NCBI GenBank assembly: GCA_023245145.1
Contig: JAHFKW010000003.1
Location: 49,659-98,822, forward strand
Length of the DNA: 49,164 bases
Direction of reading: 5' to 3'
Source: Candidatus Staskawiczbacteria bacterium
GTDB lineage: Bacteria > Patescibacteriota > Minisyncoccia > Minisyncoccales > Staskawiczbacteraceae
Shown here: in pieces, positions 17,198 through 25,712 of the stretch
Layout of the letters: every line of letters starts with the position of its first letter
How positions within the stretch are numbered: the stretch's first letter is position 1
The notes under the pieces: generated by a model
What the model saw: the letters and a program-made list of their open reading frames with translations, nothing else
The model's database searches: none
What the model was told of the DNA's origin: nothing
Made by a program: the position numbers and the translations under genes

Positions 17198-17961
17198 TGA
17201 AGGGAGCAGAGCCTATTTTTATAAATAACCACGGAGATGTTGGTATACTCATGCTACACGGTTTTACCAGTACCCCGGATGAGTTTCGCGAGTTAAGTGT
17301 ATATTTATCGGAACAGGGATTTAACCTTTACGCTCCCTTAATTGCCGGTCATGGAACTTCCCCCGAAGATTTAATGAAAACCAGACCAGAAGATTGGATG
17401 TTGTCGGCAAAACAGGCCTATGTCAGAATAAAAGCAACATCTCAAAAGGTGTTTATTATTGGTAATTCTTTTGGGTCAAACTTGGGCTTTTGGCTTATCA
17501 AAGAGTTTAAAAATGAACCAGCTGGTATCATAACTTTGGACGCACCTATAATTTTAAGAAATCATTTTTTTGCCATACTTAGACTTTATACGTACGGTCT
17601 TTTTAAGAAATATTACGTTAAGTCAAAAAAAGTATACGAAACTGATTACATTGATGGCGCAGATGATATTACGTATCGATTAATTCCGCTCAAAAGTTTA
17701 CGGGAGTTTTTAAAGTTTATAAAATATGAAAGCATCCCTCATTTGTCAGAAGTGAAAATCCCAATTTTAATTGCTCACTCCAAAGATGATCCTATTATTC
17801 ACCCCAAATCCGCGCCGTATATTCATAGTCACATAGGTTCTTCTTCAAAAAAAATATATTGGGTGGAAAGCCGTTACCATGGATTTACCATTGAGGGTCG
17901 GCGTAAAGAGGTATTTCATATGATTTCAAAGTTTATCCAAGAAATCTTGAGTTATGAATAA
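17194..17961 (+). CDS. Alpha/beta hydrolase (carboxylesterase/monoacylglycerol lipase-like)
   Basis: 'VGILMLHGFTSTPDEFRELSVYL', nucleophile 'IIGNSFGSNLG', 'ILIAHSKDDPIIHPKSA', catalytic 'SRYHGFTIEGRR'. Confidence 0.9.
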   Translation: MMKGAEPIFINNHGDVGILMLHGFTSTPDEFRELSVYLSEQGFNLYAPLIAGHGTSPEDLMKTRPEDWMLSAKQAYVRIKATSQKVFIIGNSFGSNLGFWLIKEFKNEPAGIITLDAPIILRNHFFAILRLYTYGLFKKYYVKSKKVYETDYIDGADDITYRLIPLKSLREFLKFIKYESIPHLSEVKIPILIAHSKDDPIIHPKSAPYIHSHIGSSSKKIYWVESRYHGFTIEGRRKEVFHMISKFIQEILSYE

Positions 17962-19600
17962 AACTATTCCGGAATTATTCTTCGAAGTAGCCAAAAATTT
18001 CTCACAAGATAGTGCTCTGTCCTATAAGCATAATGGGATCTATACTCCGATTTCATACTATCAACTTTCCTTGAGAGTGCAAAAAATGGCCAGTATATTG
18101 AAAGCTTACGGACTTAATAAGGGTGATGCTGTCGCACTCTTATCCGAAAATCGGCCCGAGTGGTTGATAGCTGATTTAGCAATTATGTCGCTGGGAGCTA
18201 TCACAGTTCCACTGCACACAACTTTAGTGCCTAGAGCCATGTCTGAAATTTTGCGTCACTGTGAAGCTAAAATATGTATTGTCTCAAATCATACCTTCTC
18301 AACCAAGTTATTAGATTTTAAAGGGCAAGTTTTAGATTGGAATGCATTGGCGCAAGAAAGTAATACTGAATTTTTTGATAATACGATAATAATGGCGGAT
18401 CCCGATGATATTTGTACGATTATGTATACTTCTGGAACCACGGGGGAGCCAAAAGGCGTTGCCTTAACCCATAAAAATATATTGAGCAATGTGGTGGCGG
18501 TCAATGCCGTGGTTCCCGTAAAACCCGGTGATGTGTTTTTATCTTTTTTGCCATTGAGTCATATTTTGGAAAGAACGGTCGGACATTATATCCCCCTATT
18601 CTTTGGAGCGACTATTGCCTATGCAGAAAGCGCAAAACAATTAGCTCATAATTTACAGGAAGTAAAACCTACGGTATTGATAGCGGTTCCCAGAGTCTTT
18701 GAAAAGTTCCATGATTCTATATGGGATGGCGTCAAAACTTCTTGGTTTAAAAAGAAATTATTTATTTGGGCGCTACGACAGGTAAAAAATACTGTCTGGT
18801 ATTCCTTGGCCAACGTATTAGTTTTTCAAAAAATCAGAAATGTGTTTGGCGGAAAATTACGCTTGGCGATTTGTGGTGGAGCTGCTTTACACGAAAATTT
18901 ACCTAAGTTCTTTTCTAACATCGGTATTACTATCCTTGAGGGTTATGGATTAACTGAAACCTCGCCCGTGATTAGTACTAATACACAAAGTTTTTTAAAA
19001 TTTAGAACGGTCGGTCAGCCTTTACAGAGTGTTATGGTTAAAGTTAATGCAGATAAAGAAATTTTGGTTAAAGGTGACAGCGTCTTTAAGGGTTATTATA
19101 GAGATGCGATCGCAACCCAAAAAGCTTTTGATGCAGATGGATGGTTTTTGACTGGAGATTTAGGGTTTATTGATGTGCAGGGTTTTTTAACTATTATTGG
19201 GAGAAAAAAAGATATGTTTGTTTTGTCCGGAGGTAAAAATATCTGGCCGGAAAATATAGAAAACGTGTTAAATAACGATAAATTTATTACACAGTCTATT
19301 GTGGTTGGTCGAAATCAAAAGTTTGTTTCGGCATTAATTTTTCCCGATTGGCCGGAGGTGGAGCGCGCGGGCTTGGCCCGCGCGCCAAAAAGTAAAGAAC
19401 TTCTGGCGCTTTTTCAAAAAAGATTTGAAGAAAAAATTAATCCCACACTTTCCAAAGTGGAACAGATTAAGAAGTTTACTCTATTGGGTACATCGTTTTC
19501 ACAGGAAAAAGAAGAATTAACTCCCACCTTAAAACTGCGTCGACACGTTATTGAAAGGCGATATGAAGAGGAGATAAATAACATGTATTATAATTACTAA
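17954..19600 (+). CDS. AMP-dependent acyl-CoA/long-chain fatty acid synthetase
   Basis: 'TIMYTSGTTGEPKGVALTHKNI', 'EGYGLTETSPVISTN', 'GWFLTGDLGFID', 'GRKKDMFVLSGGKNIWPENIE'. Confidence 0.94.
   Translation: MNKTIPELFFEVAKNFSQDSALSYKHNGIYTPISYYQLSLRVQKMASILKAYGLNKGDAVALLSENRPEWLIADLAIMSLGAITVPLHTTLVPRAMSEILRHCEAKICIVSNHTFSTKLLDFKGQVLDWNALAQESNTEFFDNTIIMADPDDICTIMYTSGTTGEPKGVALTHKNILSNVVAVNAVVPVKPGDVFLSFLPLSHILERTVGHYIPLFFGATIAYAESAKQLAHNLQEVKPTVLIAVPRVFEKFHDSIWDGVKTSWFKKKLFIWALRQVKNTVWYSLANVLVFQKIRNVFGGKLRLAICGGAALHENLPKFFSNIGITILEGYGLTETSPVISTNTQSFLKFRTVGQPLQSVMVKVNADKEILVKGDSVFKGYYRDAIATQKAFDADGWFLTGDLGFIDVQGFLTIIGRKKDMFVLSGGKNIWPENIENVLNNDKFITQSIVVGRNQKFVSALIFPDWPEVERAGLARAPKSKELLALFQKRFEEKINPTLSKVEQIKKFTLLGTSFSQEKEELTPTLKLRRHVIERRYEEEINNMYYNY
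19363..19385. repeat. In-frame GC palindrome within the acyl-CoA synthetase
   Basis: GCGCGCGGGC-TTG-GCCCGCGCGC, perfect 10-bp stem, encodes part of 'ERAGLARAP'. Confidence 0.9.
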
Positions 19601-19618
19601 AAATGGTATAATAATTAA

Positions 19619-20326
19619 ATGTTAAATGAAACATTTTGGAGGAACTATTTTAGGGTATATGACAGTTTAAACCAAATATTGCCTTATCGGCAGTTGCTAT
19701 TGGATATCAAAAAAGCACTGGAATTAAAATATACTGATGTAGTGCTTGACCTTGGAAGTGGAACAGGTAATTTAATGATGGAATTAAAGGGTGAATGTAA
19801 AGAAATTATTGGCATTGATTTTTCGCGTGAAGGAATCAATATTCATAGAAAAAAAGATCCCTTGGCTAAGCTTATCATAGCAGATATTACTAAGCCCCTG
19901 CCCTTTGGAAATAATTATTTTTCCAAGGTGGTTTCCAATAATGTAATTTACACGCTTAATAAGCAGCAGCAAGTGGCACTTTTATTGGAGGCATGGCGTA
20001 TATTAATCCCCGGCGGAAAATTAGTGATTTCAAATGTTAAAAAAGATTTTTCTCCAGGTATTATTTATAAAAATCATCTTTTAAAAAGCGTAAAGAGTAA
20101 GGGATTTTTTAATACACTTACTACCGACTTTACTTTGGCGTTAGCAAATATAAAAATTTTATATTTTAATAAAAAAATAAAGGAAAACGGCGGGCAAGAT
20201 AATTATCACTTTCTTTCAGAGTTAGATCAAGCAGATTTACTGAAATTGACAGGATTCATTGATATTTCTCTGGGTAAAGATGTGTATGCGGGGCAAGCTA
20301 TAATGCATAGTGCTTATAAAATATGA
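19619..20326 (+). CDS. Class I SAM-dependent methyltransferase
   Basis: 'DVVLDLGSGTGNLMMEL', 'IIGIDFSREGI', 'IIADITKPLPFGNNYFSKVVSNNVIYTL'. Confidence 0.9.
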   Translation: MLNETFWRNYFRVYDSLNQILPYRQLLLDIKKALELKYTDVVLDLGSGTGNLMMELKGECKEIIGIDFSREGINIHRKKDPLAKLIIADITKPLPFGNNYFSKVVSNNVIYTLNKQQQVALLLEAWRILIPGGKLVISNVKKDFSPGIIYKNHLLKSVKSKGFFNTLTTDFTLALANIKILYFNKKIKENGGQDNYHFLSELDQADLLKLTGFIDISLGKDVYAGQAIMHSAYKI

Positions 20327-21069
20327 ATGTAATAAGCGAGCTTTCACTACCAATCCTGGGTATGTCAAAAACCATCTATTTTGGAATACCCAACACGCCC
20401 GTCGAATTAGAAGAAATGTTTAAGTTAAGATACAACATTTACAATACATTGCATTATTTTAATCAAGATGTGGTTAGACCCCCACTAGATAAAGATCAGT
20501 ATGATTTGAACGGTAAATGTCAGTATTTTATTGCTAAAATTGATGAAAAAATAATTGGTACGATGAGATTAATTCAAGATGAATTTTTACCAACCGAAAA
20601 AGATTGTTTTGCCTTTGAAGAACCGCTTAGTATGAAAGAAATTGCTCGCCAAAATCGGGGCGAACTAGGAAGGTTAATTGTTGTTTCCCATGATAAGAAT
20701 ACTTATTTGCCAAGAAATATTGTGATGCTATTTTTGATGTATTCGGTAATGGTGTTTTCGGAGAACAAACATATATTGGGCGGTTATTCATTTATTACTC
20801 AAAAGCTATATGGCAAATTGCAAAAATTAAAATTTCCTTTTCATTTGATTGAACATTATAAAAATATTTATCCTCGCGATGGCCTACTTGGCCCCTATTT
20901 TTACGAGCATGGCGAAGTGTTGCCTATTTATTTTTTTGTCAAAGAGGCAAAAATATATTTAGAAACACTGTTAGATAATAAAAATATGTTTAGAAAAGAG
21001 AGCGGAAGAAAATACATCTTAAGACCCACTATTTATAATACATTTTTAAAGATACTCAAGATATTATGA
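20323..21069 (+). CDS. LuxI/FeeM-superfamily N-acyltransferase (N-acyl amino acid or AHL synthase-like)
   Basis: 'MFKLRYNIYNTLHYF', DxxD-like 'DKDQYDLNGKCQYFIAKIDEKIIGTMRLI', 'GELGRLIVV' (E-x-x-R) matching the order of conserved LuxI-fold residues. Confidence 0.82.
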   Translation: MNVISELSLPILGMSKTIYFGIPNTPVELEEMFKLRYNIYNTLHYFNQDVVRPPLDKDQYDLNGKCQYFIAKIDEKIIGTMRLIQDEFLPTEKDCFAFEEPLSMKEIARQNRGELGRLIVVSHDKNTYLPRNIVMLFLMYSVMVFSENKHILGGYSFITQKLYGKLQKLKFPFHLIEHYKNIYPRDGLLGPYFYEHGEVLPIYFFVKEAKIYLETLLDNKNMFRKESGRKYILRPTIYNTFLKILKIL

Positions 21070-22673
21070 TATCTATCATTAGCCCTATTTTAGCCATAGT
21101 TATTTTACTTAATTTCATATTGGGTATTATTATTCTGTCTCGCGGTTTACGTAATAAAATTAATGTATTATTCGGACTAATGTCATTGTCAGTAGCACTT
21201 TGGAGTGTGGGAATTTTGGGTTTCTATCAAATTGCTTTTCCTACATTACCTTCGGGTTGGATTATTGTTACCCATACGTCAGCATTATTTATTTCTCTAA
21301 TTTTTCTTTATTTTACATTGTATTTCCCGGAGTCGATTATTGAAAATAAGATAATTGTAATGCTACTCTCTTTACCCTTTATCATTATTATGTATTACTT
21401 GCTATTTACGAAAGAAATAATTGGTATGGTAGTAGCTCCTATGTATCAAATTAATTTTGGCTACGTTTTTTACACTCTTTGTATATTAGTGTATTTTTTC
21501 TTAAGTTATGTAGCTCTTTTCATACAATATAAAAAAACTATCGACACCATTCAAAAAGCCCAGATTAAATACATTGCGATCGGCTCAATTGTTTCATATA
21601 TGTTGGCAAATATTATGGATTTAATACTGCCATTTTTCGGAGTGTTTAATTTTACTTGGCTGGGGCCGGTGTGTACGTTGCTTTTGGTGGGTTCTATTGC
21701 TTATGCCATTTTAAGGCACCATTTGTTTAATATTAAGGTTATTACCACTGAGTTACTTATTTTTTCTGTGTGGGTGTTTTTACTGTTAAAGCTGATTGTA
21801 TCGCAAGGGTTACAAGACTGGATTATTAACGGGGGATTATTGTTGGCGGTGGTAGTAGTAGGTATTTTGCTCATTCGTAGTGTGCTAAAAGAAGTAAAAC
21901 AGAGAGAGCAAATTGAAAAATTAGCCAAAGATGTACAGCGATCTTTAGAGGTTGAGAAAAAGGCTAATGAGGAATTAGAGAGGTTGGATAAGTTTAAGGA
22001 TCAGTTCTTAATGACCACTCAGCATAATTTGCGGACGCCGTTGACGAGTTTAATGGGATATTCGGATTTGTTACTGAATGGTACTTTTGGCAAACAGAAT
22101 AAAAAAACCAAAGAAGTAATAATAAAGTTTCAGGGGTTGACCAATGGCATGATAAAAATGGTCAACGACTTTTTAGACATGGCACAGTTTCAGTTGGGTA
22201 AGGATATTGTGGCTTTAAAACCCGGGGTGGAGCTTGGGCCGATCTTGGACGAAATTATTAACGAACTGAAATTTAAATCTGATTCAAAAGGTATTTTACT
22301 TGAATTAAAAAAGCCGGATAATTTACCAAACTTAAATGCCGATCGCGAAAAATTAAAGGCTGCGTTGTTTAATGTGATTGATAATTCTATAAAATATACT
22401 CCCAAAGGAAGCGTGACGATTAATGTTGGTCACAATGGGATGCTTAATATTGTGGTGACAGACACGGGTATTGGCATCACCAAAGACAGAATAGAAAACT
22501 TATTTAACAGTATGTTTGAGAGGGGAGAGGCGGCTAAGAAAGCGTCTACCGTGGGCAGTGGCATTGGATTATATTTGGCGTATCAAATTATTAAATCTCA
22601 CAAGGGTACGATTCGCGTTCAGTCGGAAGGCGAGGGTAAGGGCTCTACTTTTTACATTGAATTGCCACTGTAA
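21066..22673 (+). CDS. Sensor histidine kinase with N-terminal multi-TM (7TM-like) sensor
   Basis: About 7-8 TM segments; H-box 'FLMTTQHNLRTPLTSLMGYSDLL'; N/G boxes 'NVIDNSIKYTPKG', 'VTDTGIGI', 'GSGIGLYLAYQIIKSHKG'. Confidence 0.92.
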   Translation: MISIISPILAIVILLNFILGIIILSRGLRNKINVLFGLMSLSVALWSVGILGFYQIAFPTLPSGWIIVTHTSALFISLIFLYFTLYFPESIIENKIIVMLLSLPFIIIMYYLLFTKEIIGMVVAPMYQINFGYVFYTLCILVYFFLSYVALFIQYKKTIDTIQKAQIKYIAIGSIVSYMLANIMDLILPFFGVFNFTWLGPVCTLLLVGSIAYAILRHHLFNIKVITTELLIFSVWVFLLLKLIVSQGLQDWIINGGLLLAVVVVGILLIRSVLKEVKQREQIEKLAKDVQRSLEVEKKANEELERLDKFKDQFLMTTQHNLRTPLTSLMGYSDLLLNGTFGKQNKKTKEVIIKFQGLTNGMIKMVNDFLDMAQFQLGKDIVALKPGVELGPILDEIINELKFKSDSKGILLELKKPDNLPNLNADREKLKAALFNVIDNSIKYTPKGSVTINVGHNGMLNIVVTDTGIGITKDRIENLFNSMFERGEAAKKASTVGSGIGLYLAYQIIKSHKGTIRVQSEGEGKGSTFYIELPL

Positions 22674-22728
22674 CTTAAACTAAATTATACACAGCCACCT
22701 TGACTTGTTTTTGTAGTATAATTAAGCT

Positions 22729-24483
22729 ATGAATGTCGAGCCTCAACGCCTTAAAAAATTCCTCGTAGATGCGGAATTAATTAGCGAAAAAGACTTTGAT
22801 AAGGCTTTGAAAATAAGCCAAGAAAAAAGCCAAAAAATTGGCGATGTTTTGGTTAAATTAAAATATATCGATCAAGCTAAATTAGCCAAGTTTGAAGCTT
22901 ACCTGTTGGGAATCCCCTTTGTTAATATTGAAAAAGAACAAATTAATCCGGATGTGCTAACCATTATTCCCGAGCAAATTGCCCGTGCCCACAACATTAT
23001 TGCTTTTCGCCGGAATGAAAATAATTTAGAAGTGGCCATGTTGGACCCGGAAGACTTGATTACCATTGAATTTATCAAGAAAACCAATCCGTTGCTTAAA
23101 ATCCTGCCCCGCTTTACCACGCCCGATGGTATTAAAAACGCATTGCGCCAATATCAAAAAACCTTGGATCTTGAATTTGGTGATATTTTAAAATCAGACA
23201 CCGCCAATATCAGCCATGTTAGCGATGAACAAAATGATAACCAAAAGTCTGAAGAACTGATAAAAGTGGCTCAAGAGTTACCTATCATTAAGGTGGTAGA
23301 CACGTTGCTTAAGCATTCCATTTTGCAACGGGCTTCGGATGTGCACATTGAACCGCTGGAAAATCAGGTGGTGGTGCGTTTTAGAATTGACGGCATTTTA
23401 CATGATGTAATGTCTCTGCCGTTGGCGACGGCGCAAGGTATTGTGGCCAGAATTAAAGTGTTGAGTAATTTAAAATTGGATGAACATCGTTTACCGCAAG
23501 ATGGCCGATTCAAAATTGAAACTGATGATTACAAATATTCGGTGCGTGTTTCGGTTCTGCCCGTGTTTACCGGCGAAAAAATTGTGATGAGGCTGTTGGC
23601 TGAAAATGTGAGAGTGTTAAGTCTTGAAGACTTGGGGTTTTCAGGCAAAGCTTTGGAACGCATTAAAGTTAACATGAAAAAACCGACGGGTATGATTTTA
23701 ATTACGGGGCCGACGGGGTCGGGAAAAACTACGACGCTCTACGCCATGATGCAAATTTTAAATACACCCAGCGTCAACATTTCCACCGTGGAGGACCCCA
23801 TTGAATACCGCATGCCCCGCATTAATCAAACTCAAGTTAATTCCAACATTGGGCTGACATTTGCGGCCGGCCTGCGCTCGTTAGTTCGCCAAGACCCCAA
23901 CATTATTATGGTTGGGGAAATTCGTGATAACGAAACCGCTTCACTAGCCATCAATGCGGCACTGACCGGTCACTTGGTGTTAAGTACGCTTCACACCACG
24001 GACGCGGCGGGCGCCATTCCAAGGTTAATTGACATGCAATGCGAGCCGTTTTTGATTGCCTCCACCACCAATGTGGTGATTGCCCAAAGACTGGTCAGAA
24101 AATTTCAGGGCGAAAAAGAAAAATATTCCGTTAAACCCGAGGATTTAGAGAATCTGGAAAAGTATTGCAATTTGGAAAAAATCTTAGAAATTTTAAAAGC
24201 GGAAAAACTGATAAAGCCCAAAGGGACATTAAAAGACATTGAATTGTTTAGACCCAAGCCTTCCAAAGATTCCATAGATGGTTACAAAGGGCGAATGGGG
24301 CTTTACGAAGTTTTACCGGTGACCGACACAATTAAAGAATTAATCATCAAAAAAGCCTCTACGCGCGAAATTAAAGAGCAGGCGATTTTGGAAGGTATGC
24401 GCACCATGTTTGAAGATGGATTTGTAAAGGCGGTGATGGGGCTGACTTCCATTGAAGAAGTTTTGAGAGTTATTATAGATTAA
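22729..24483 (+). CDS. pilB: Type IV pilus assembly ATPase
   Basis: 'RASDVHIEPLENQVVVRFRIDG', Walker A 'GPTGSGKTTT', 'VEDPIEYRMPRINQTQVN', 'SLVRQDPNIIMVGEIRD'. Confidence 0.95.
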   Translation: MNVEPQRLKKFLVDAELISEKDFDKALKISQEKSQKIGDVLVKLKYIDQAKLAKFEAYLLGIPFVNIEKEQINPDVLTIIPEQIARAHNIIAFRRNENNLEVAMLDPEDLITIEFIKKTNPLLKILPRFTTPDGIKNALRQYQKTLDLEFGDILKSDTANISHVSDEQNDNQKSEELIKVAQELPIIKVVDTLLKHSILQRASDVHIEPLENQVVVRFRIDGILHDVMSLPLATAQGIVARIKVLSNLKLDEHRLPQDGRFKIETDDYKYSVRVSVLPVFTGEKIVMRLLAENVRVLSLEDLGFSGKALERIKVNMKKPTGMILITGPTGSGKTTTLYAMMQILNTPSVNISTVEDPIEYRMPRINQTQVNSNIGLTFAAGLRSLVRQDPNIIMVGEIRDNETASLAINAALTGHLVLSTLHTTDAAGAIPRLIDMQCEPFLIASTTNVVIAQRLVRKFQGEKEKYSVKPEDLENLEKYCNLEKILEILKAEKLIKPKGTLKDIELFRPKPSKDSIDGYKGRMGLYEVLPVTDTIKELIIKKASTREIKEQAILEGMRTMFEDGFVKAVMGLTSIEEVLRVIID

Positions 24484-24488
24484 ATAGT

Positions 24489-25709
24489 ATGCCTAATTAT
24501 TTTTACACTGCTAAATCGTTTGACGGAACGGCTGAAACCGGTGTTTTGCCTGCGCAAGATGAGCGTGAGTTGGCACAGATTTTGAAAGGCAAGGGGATGA
24601 TGTTGATTCGCGGAGTTTTAAGCGACCAGCAAAAAAAGTCTTTTTCGAAAATGAGCATTTCTTTGTTTGGGGTTTCGGCCACGGAAAAAATTATGATGAC
24701 GCGAAACTTGGGGGTAATGTTTTCCACCGGTTTGTCGCTGACAAAAATGTTTGATATTTTGTCGGTGCAAACTAAAAATAAAACCCTCAAAGACGCCCTG
24801 CTAGATGTTAAAGAAAAAATCAATAAGGGCGAAAACCTTTCAGAAGCCCTTAGTCGCTACCCTAAGATTTTTTCTGAGCTGTTTGTGAACATGATTAAAG
24901 TGGGGGAGGAGTCGGGAACTCTAGAAGACATTTTTGCCATTTTAGCACTACAACTTGGCAAAGAACACGAATTAAAGTCCAAAATTGTCAATGCCATGAT
25001 TTATCCATCTATTATTTTGGTGGTGATGGTGTTGATTGGCGGAGTCATTATCACTATTGTGTTGCCGGCTCTGGATACTTTTTTTACGTCGCTCAATGTG
25101 GATATTCCGTTTTACACTCGTGCCTTGCTTTGGATGGGACGGTTTATGTCTGAACGTTGGTATGTGGTGCTAGCGGGTTTAATTGCCTTGGCCGGCGCTT
25201 TATTTGGAGCCTTAAAAACTAAACCGGGAAAATGGCTACTGGACACAATACTGCTTAAACTGCCTTTTGTTTCGCCCATTGTCAAAAAAAGTAATTCCGC
25301 GGCGTTGGTCAGATCATTGAGTTCTTTAATTACCGCGGGGGTCTCTTTAAATCGGGCCTTGGAAATTTCTTCTAAAACATTGGGGAATCACTATTTTAAA
25401 AATGCTGTCATGGAAACTGAAAAACAAATTAAAAAAGGAGAAAAATTGTCCAATGCCTTAAAACCCTATCAAAACTTATTTCCTTTTGGTGTTATTGAAA
25501 TGGTGGAAGTAGGTGAGGAAACAGGAAAAACCGCACCGATTTTAAAAAAGTTAGCTGATTTTTATGAACAAGAAGCCATTAATGCTGTGGAAAAATTGAC
25601 CATTATTATTGAGCCGTTGTTGATTGTGTTTCTGGGACTTTCCGTCGGATTTTTTGCCTTTTCCATTATTCAGCCAATGTATTCTTCGCTTAAAAGTATT
25701 GGAGCATAA
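24489..25709 (+). CDS. pilC: Type IV pilus inner membrane platform protein
   Basis: 'YTAKSFDGTAETG', two GspF domains with 'FVNMIKVGEESGTLEDIF' and 'VIEMVEVGEETGKTAPIL'. Confidence 0.94.
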   Translation: MPNYFYTAKSFDGTAETGVLPAQDERELAQILKGKGMMLIRGVLSDQQKKSFSKMSISLFGVSATEKIMMTRNLGVMFSTGLSLTKMFDILSVQTKNKTLKDALLDVKEKINKGENLSEALSRYPKIFSELFVNMIKVGEESGTLEDIFAILALQLGKEHELKSKIVNAMIYPSIILVVMVLIGGVIITIVLPALDTFFTSLNVDIPFYTRALLWMGRFMSERWYVVLAGLIALAGALFGALKTKPGKWLLDTILLKLPFVSPIVKKSNSAALVRSLSSLITAGVSLNRALEISSKTLGNHYFKNAVMETEKQIKKGEKLSNALKPYQNLFPFGVIEMVEVGEETGKTAPILKKLADFYEQEAINAVEKLTIIIEPLLIVFLGLSVGFFAFSIIQPMYSSLKSIGA

Positions 25710-25712
25710 GGC

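Noticed and set aside
20323-21069. Calling this gene a true AHL synthase (luxI)
   Set aside because: Motif order fits the superfamily, but FeeM-like N-acyl amino acid synthases and other GNAT-like acyltransferases share it; no LuxR-type regulator is nearby.
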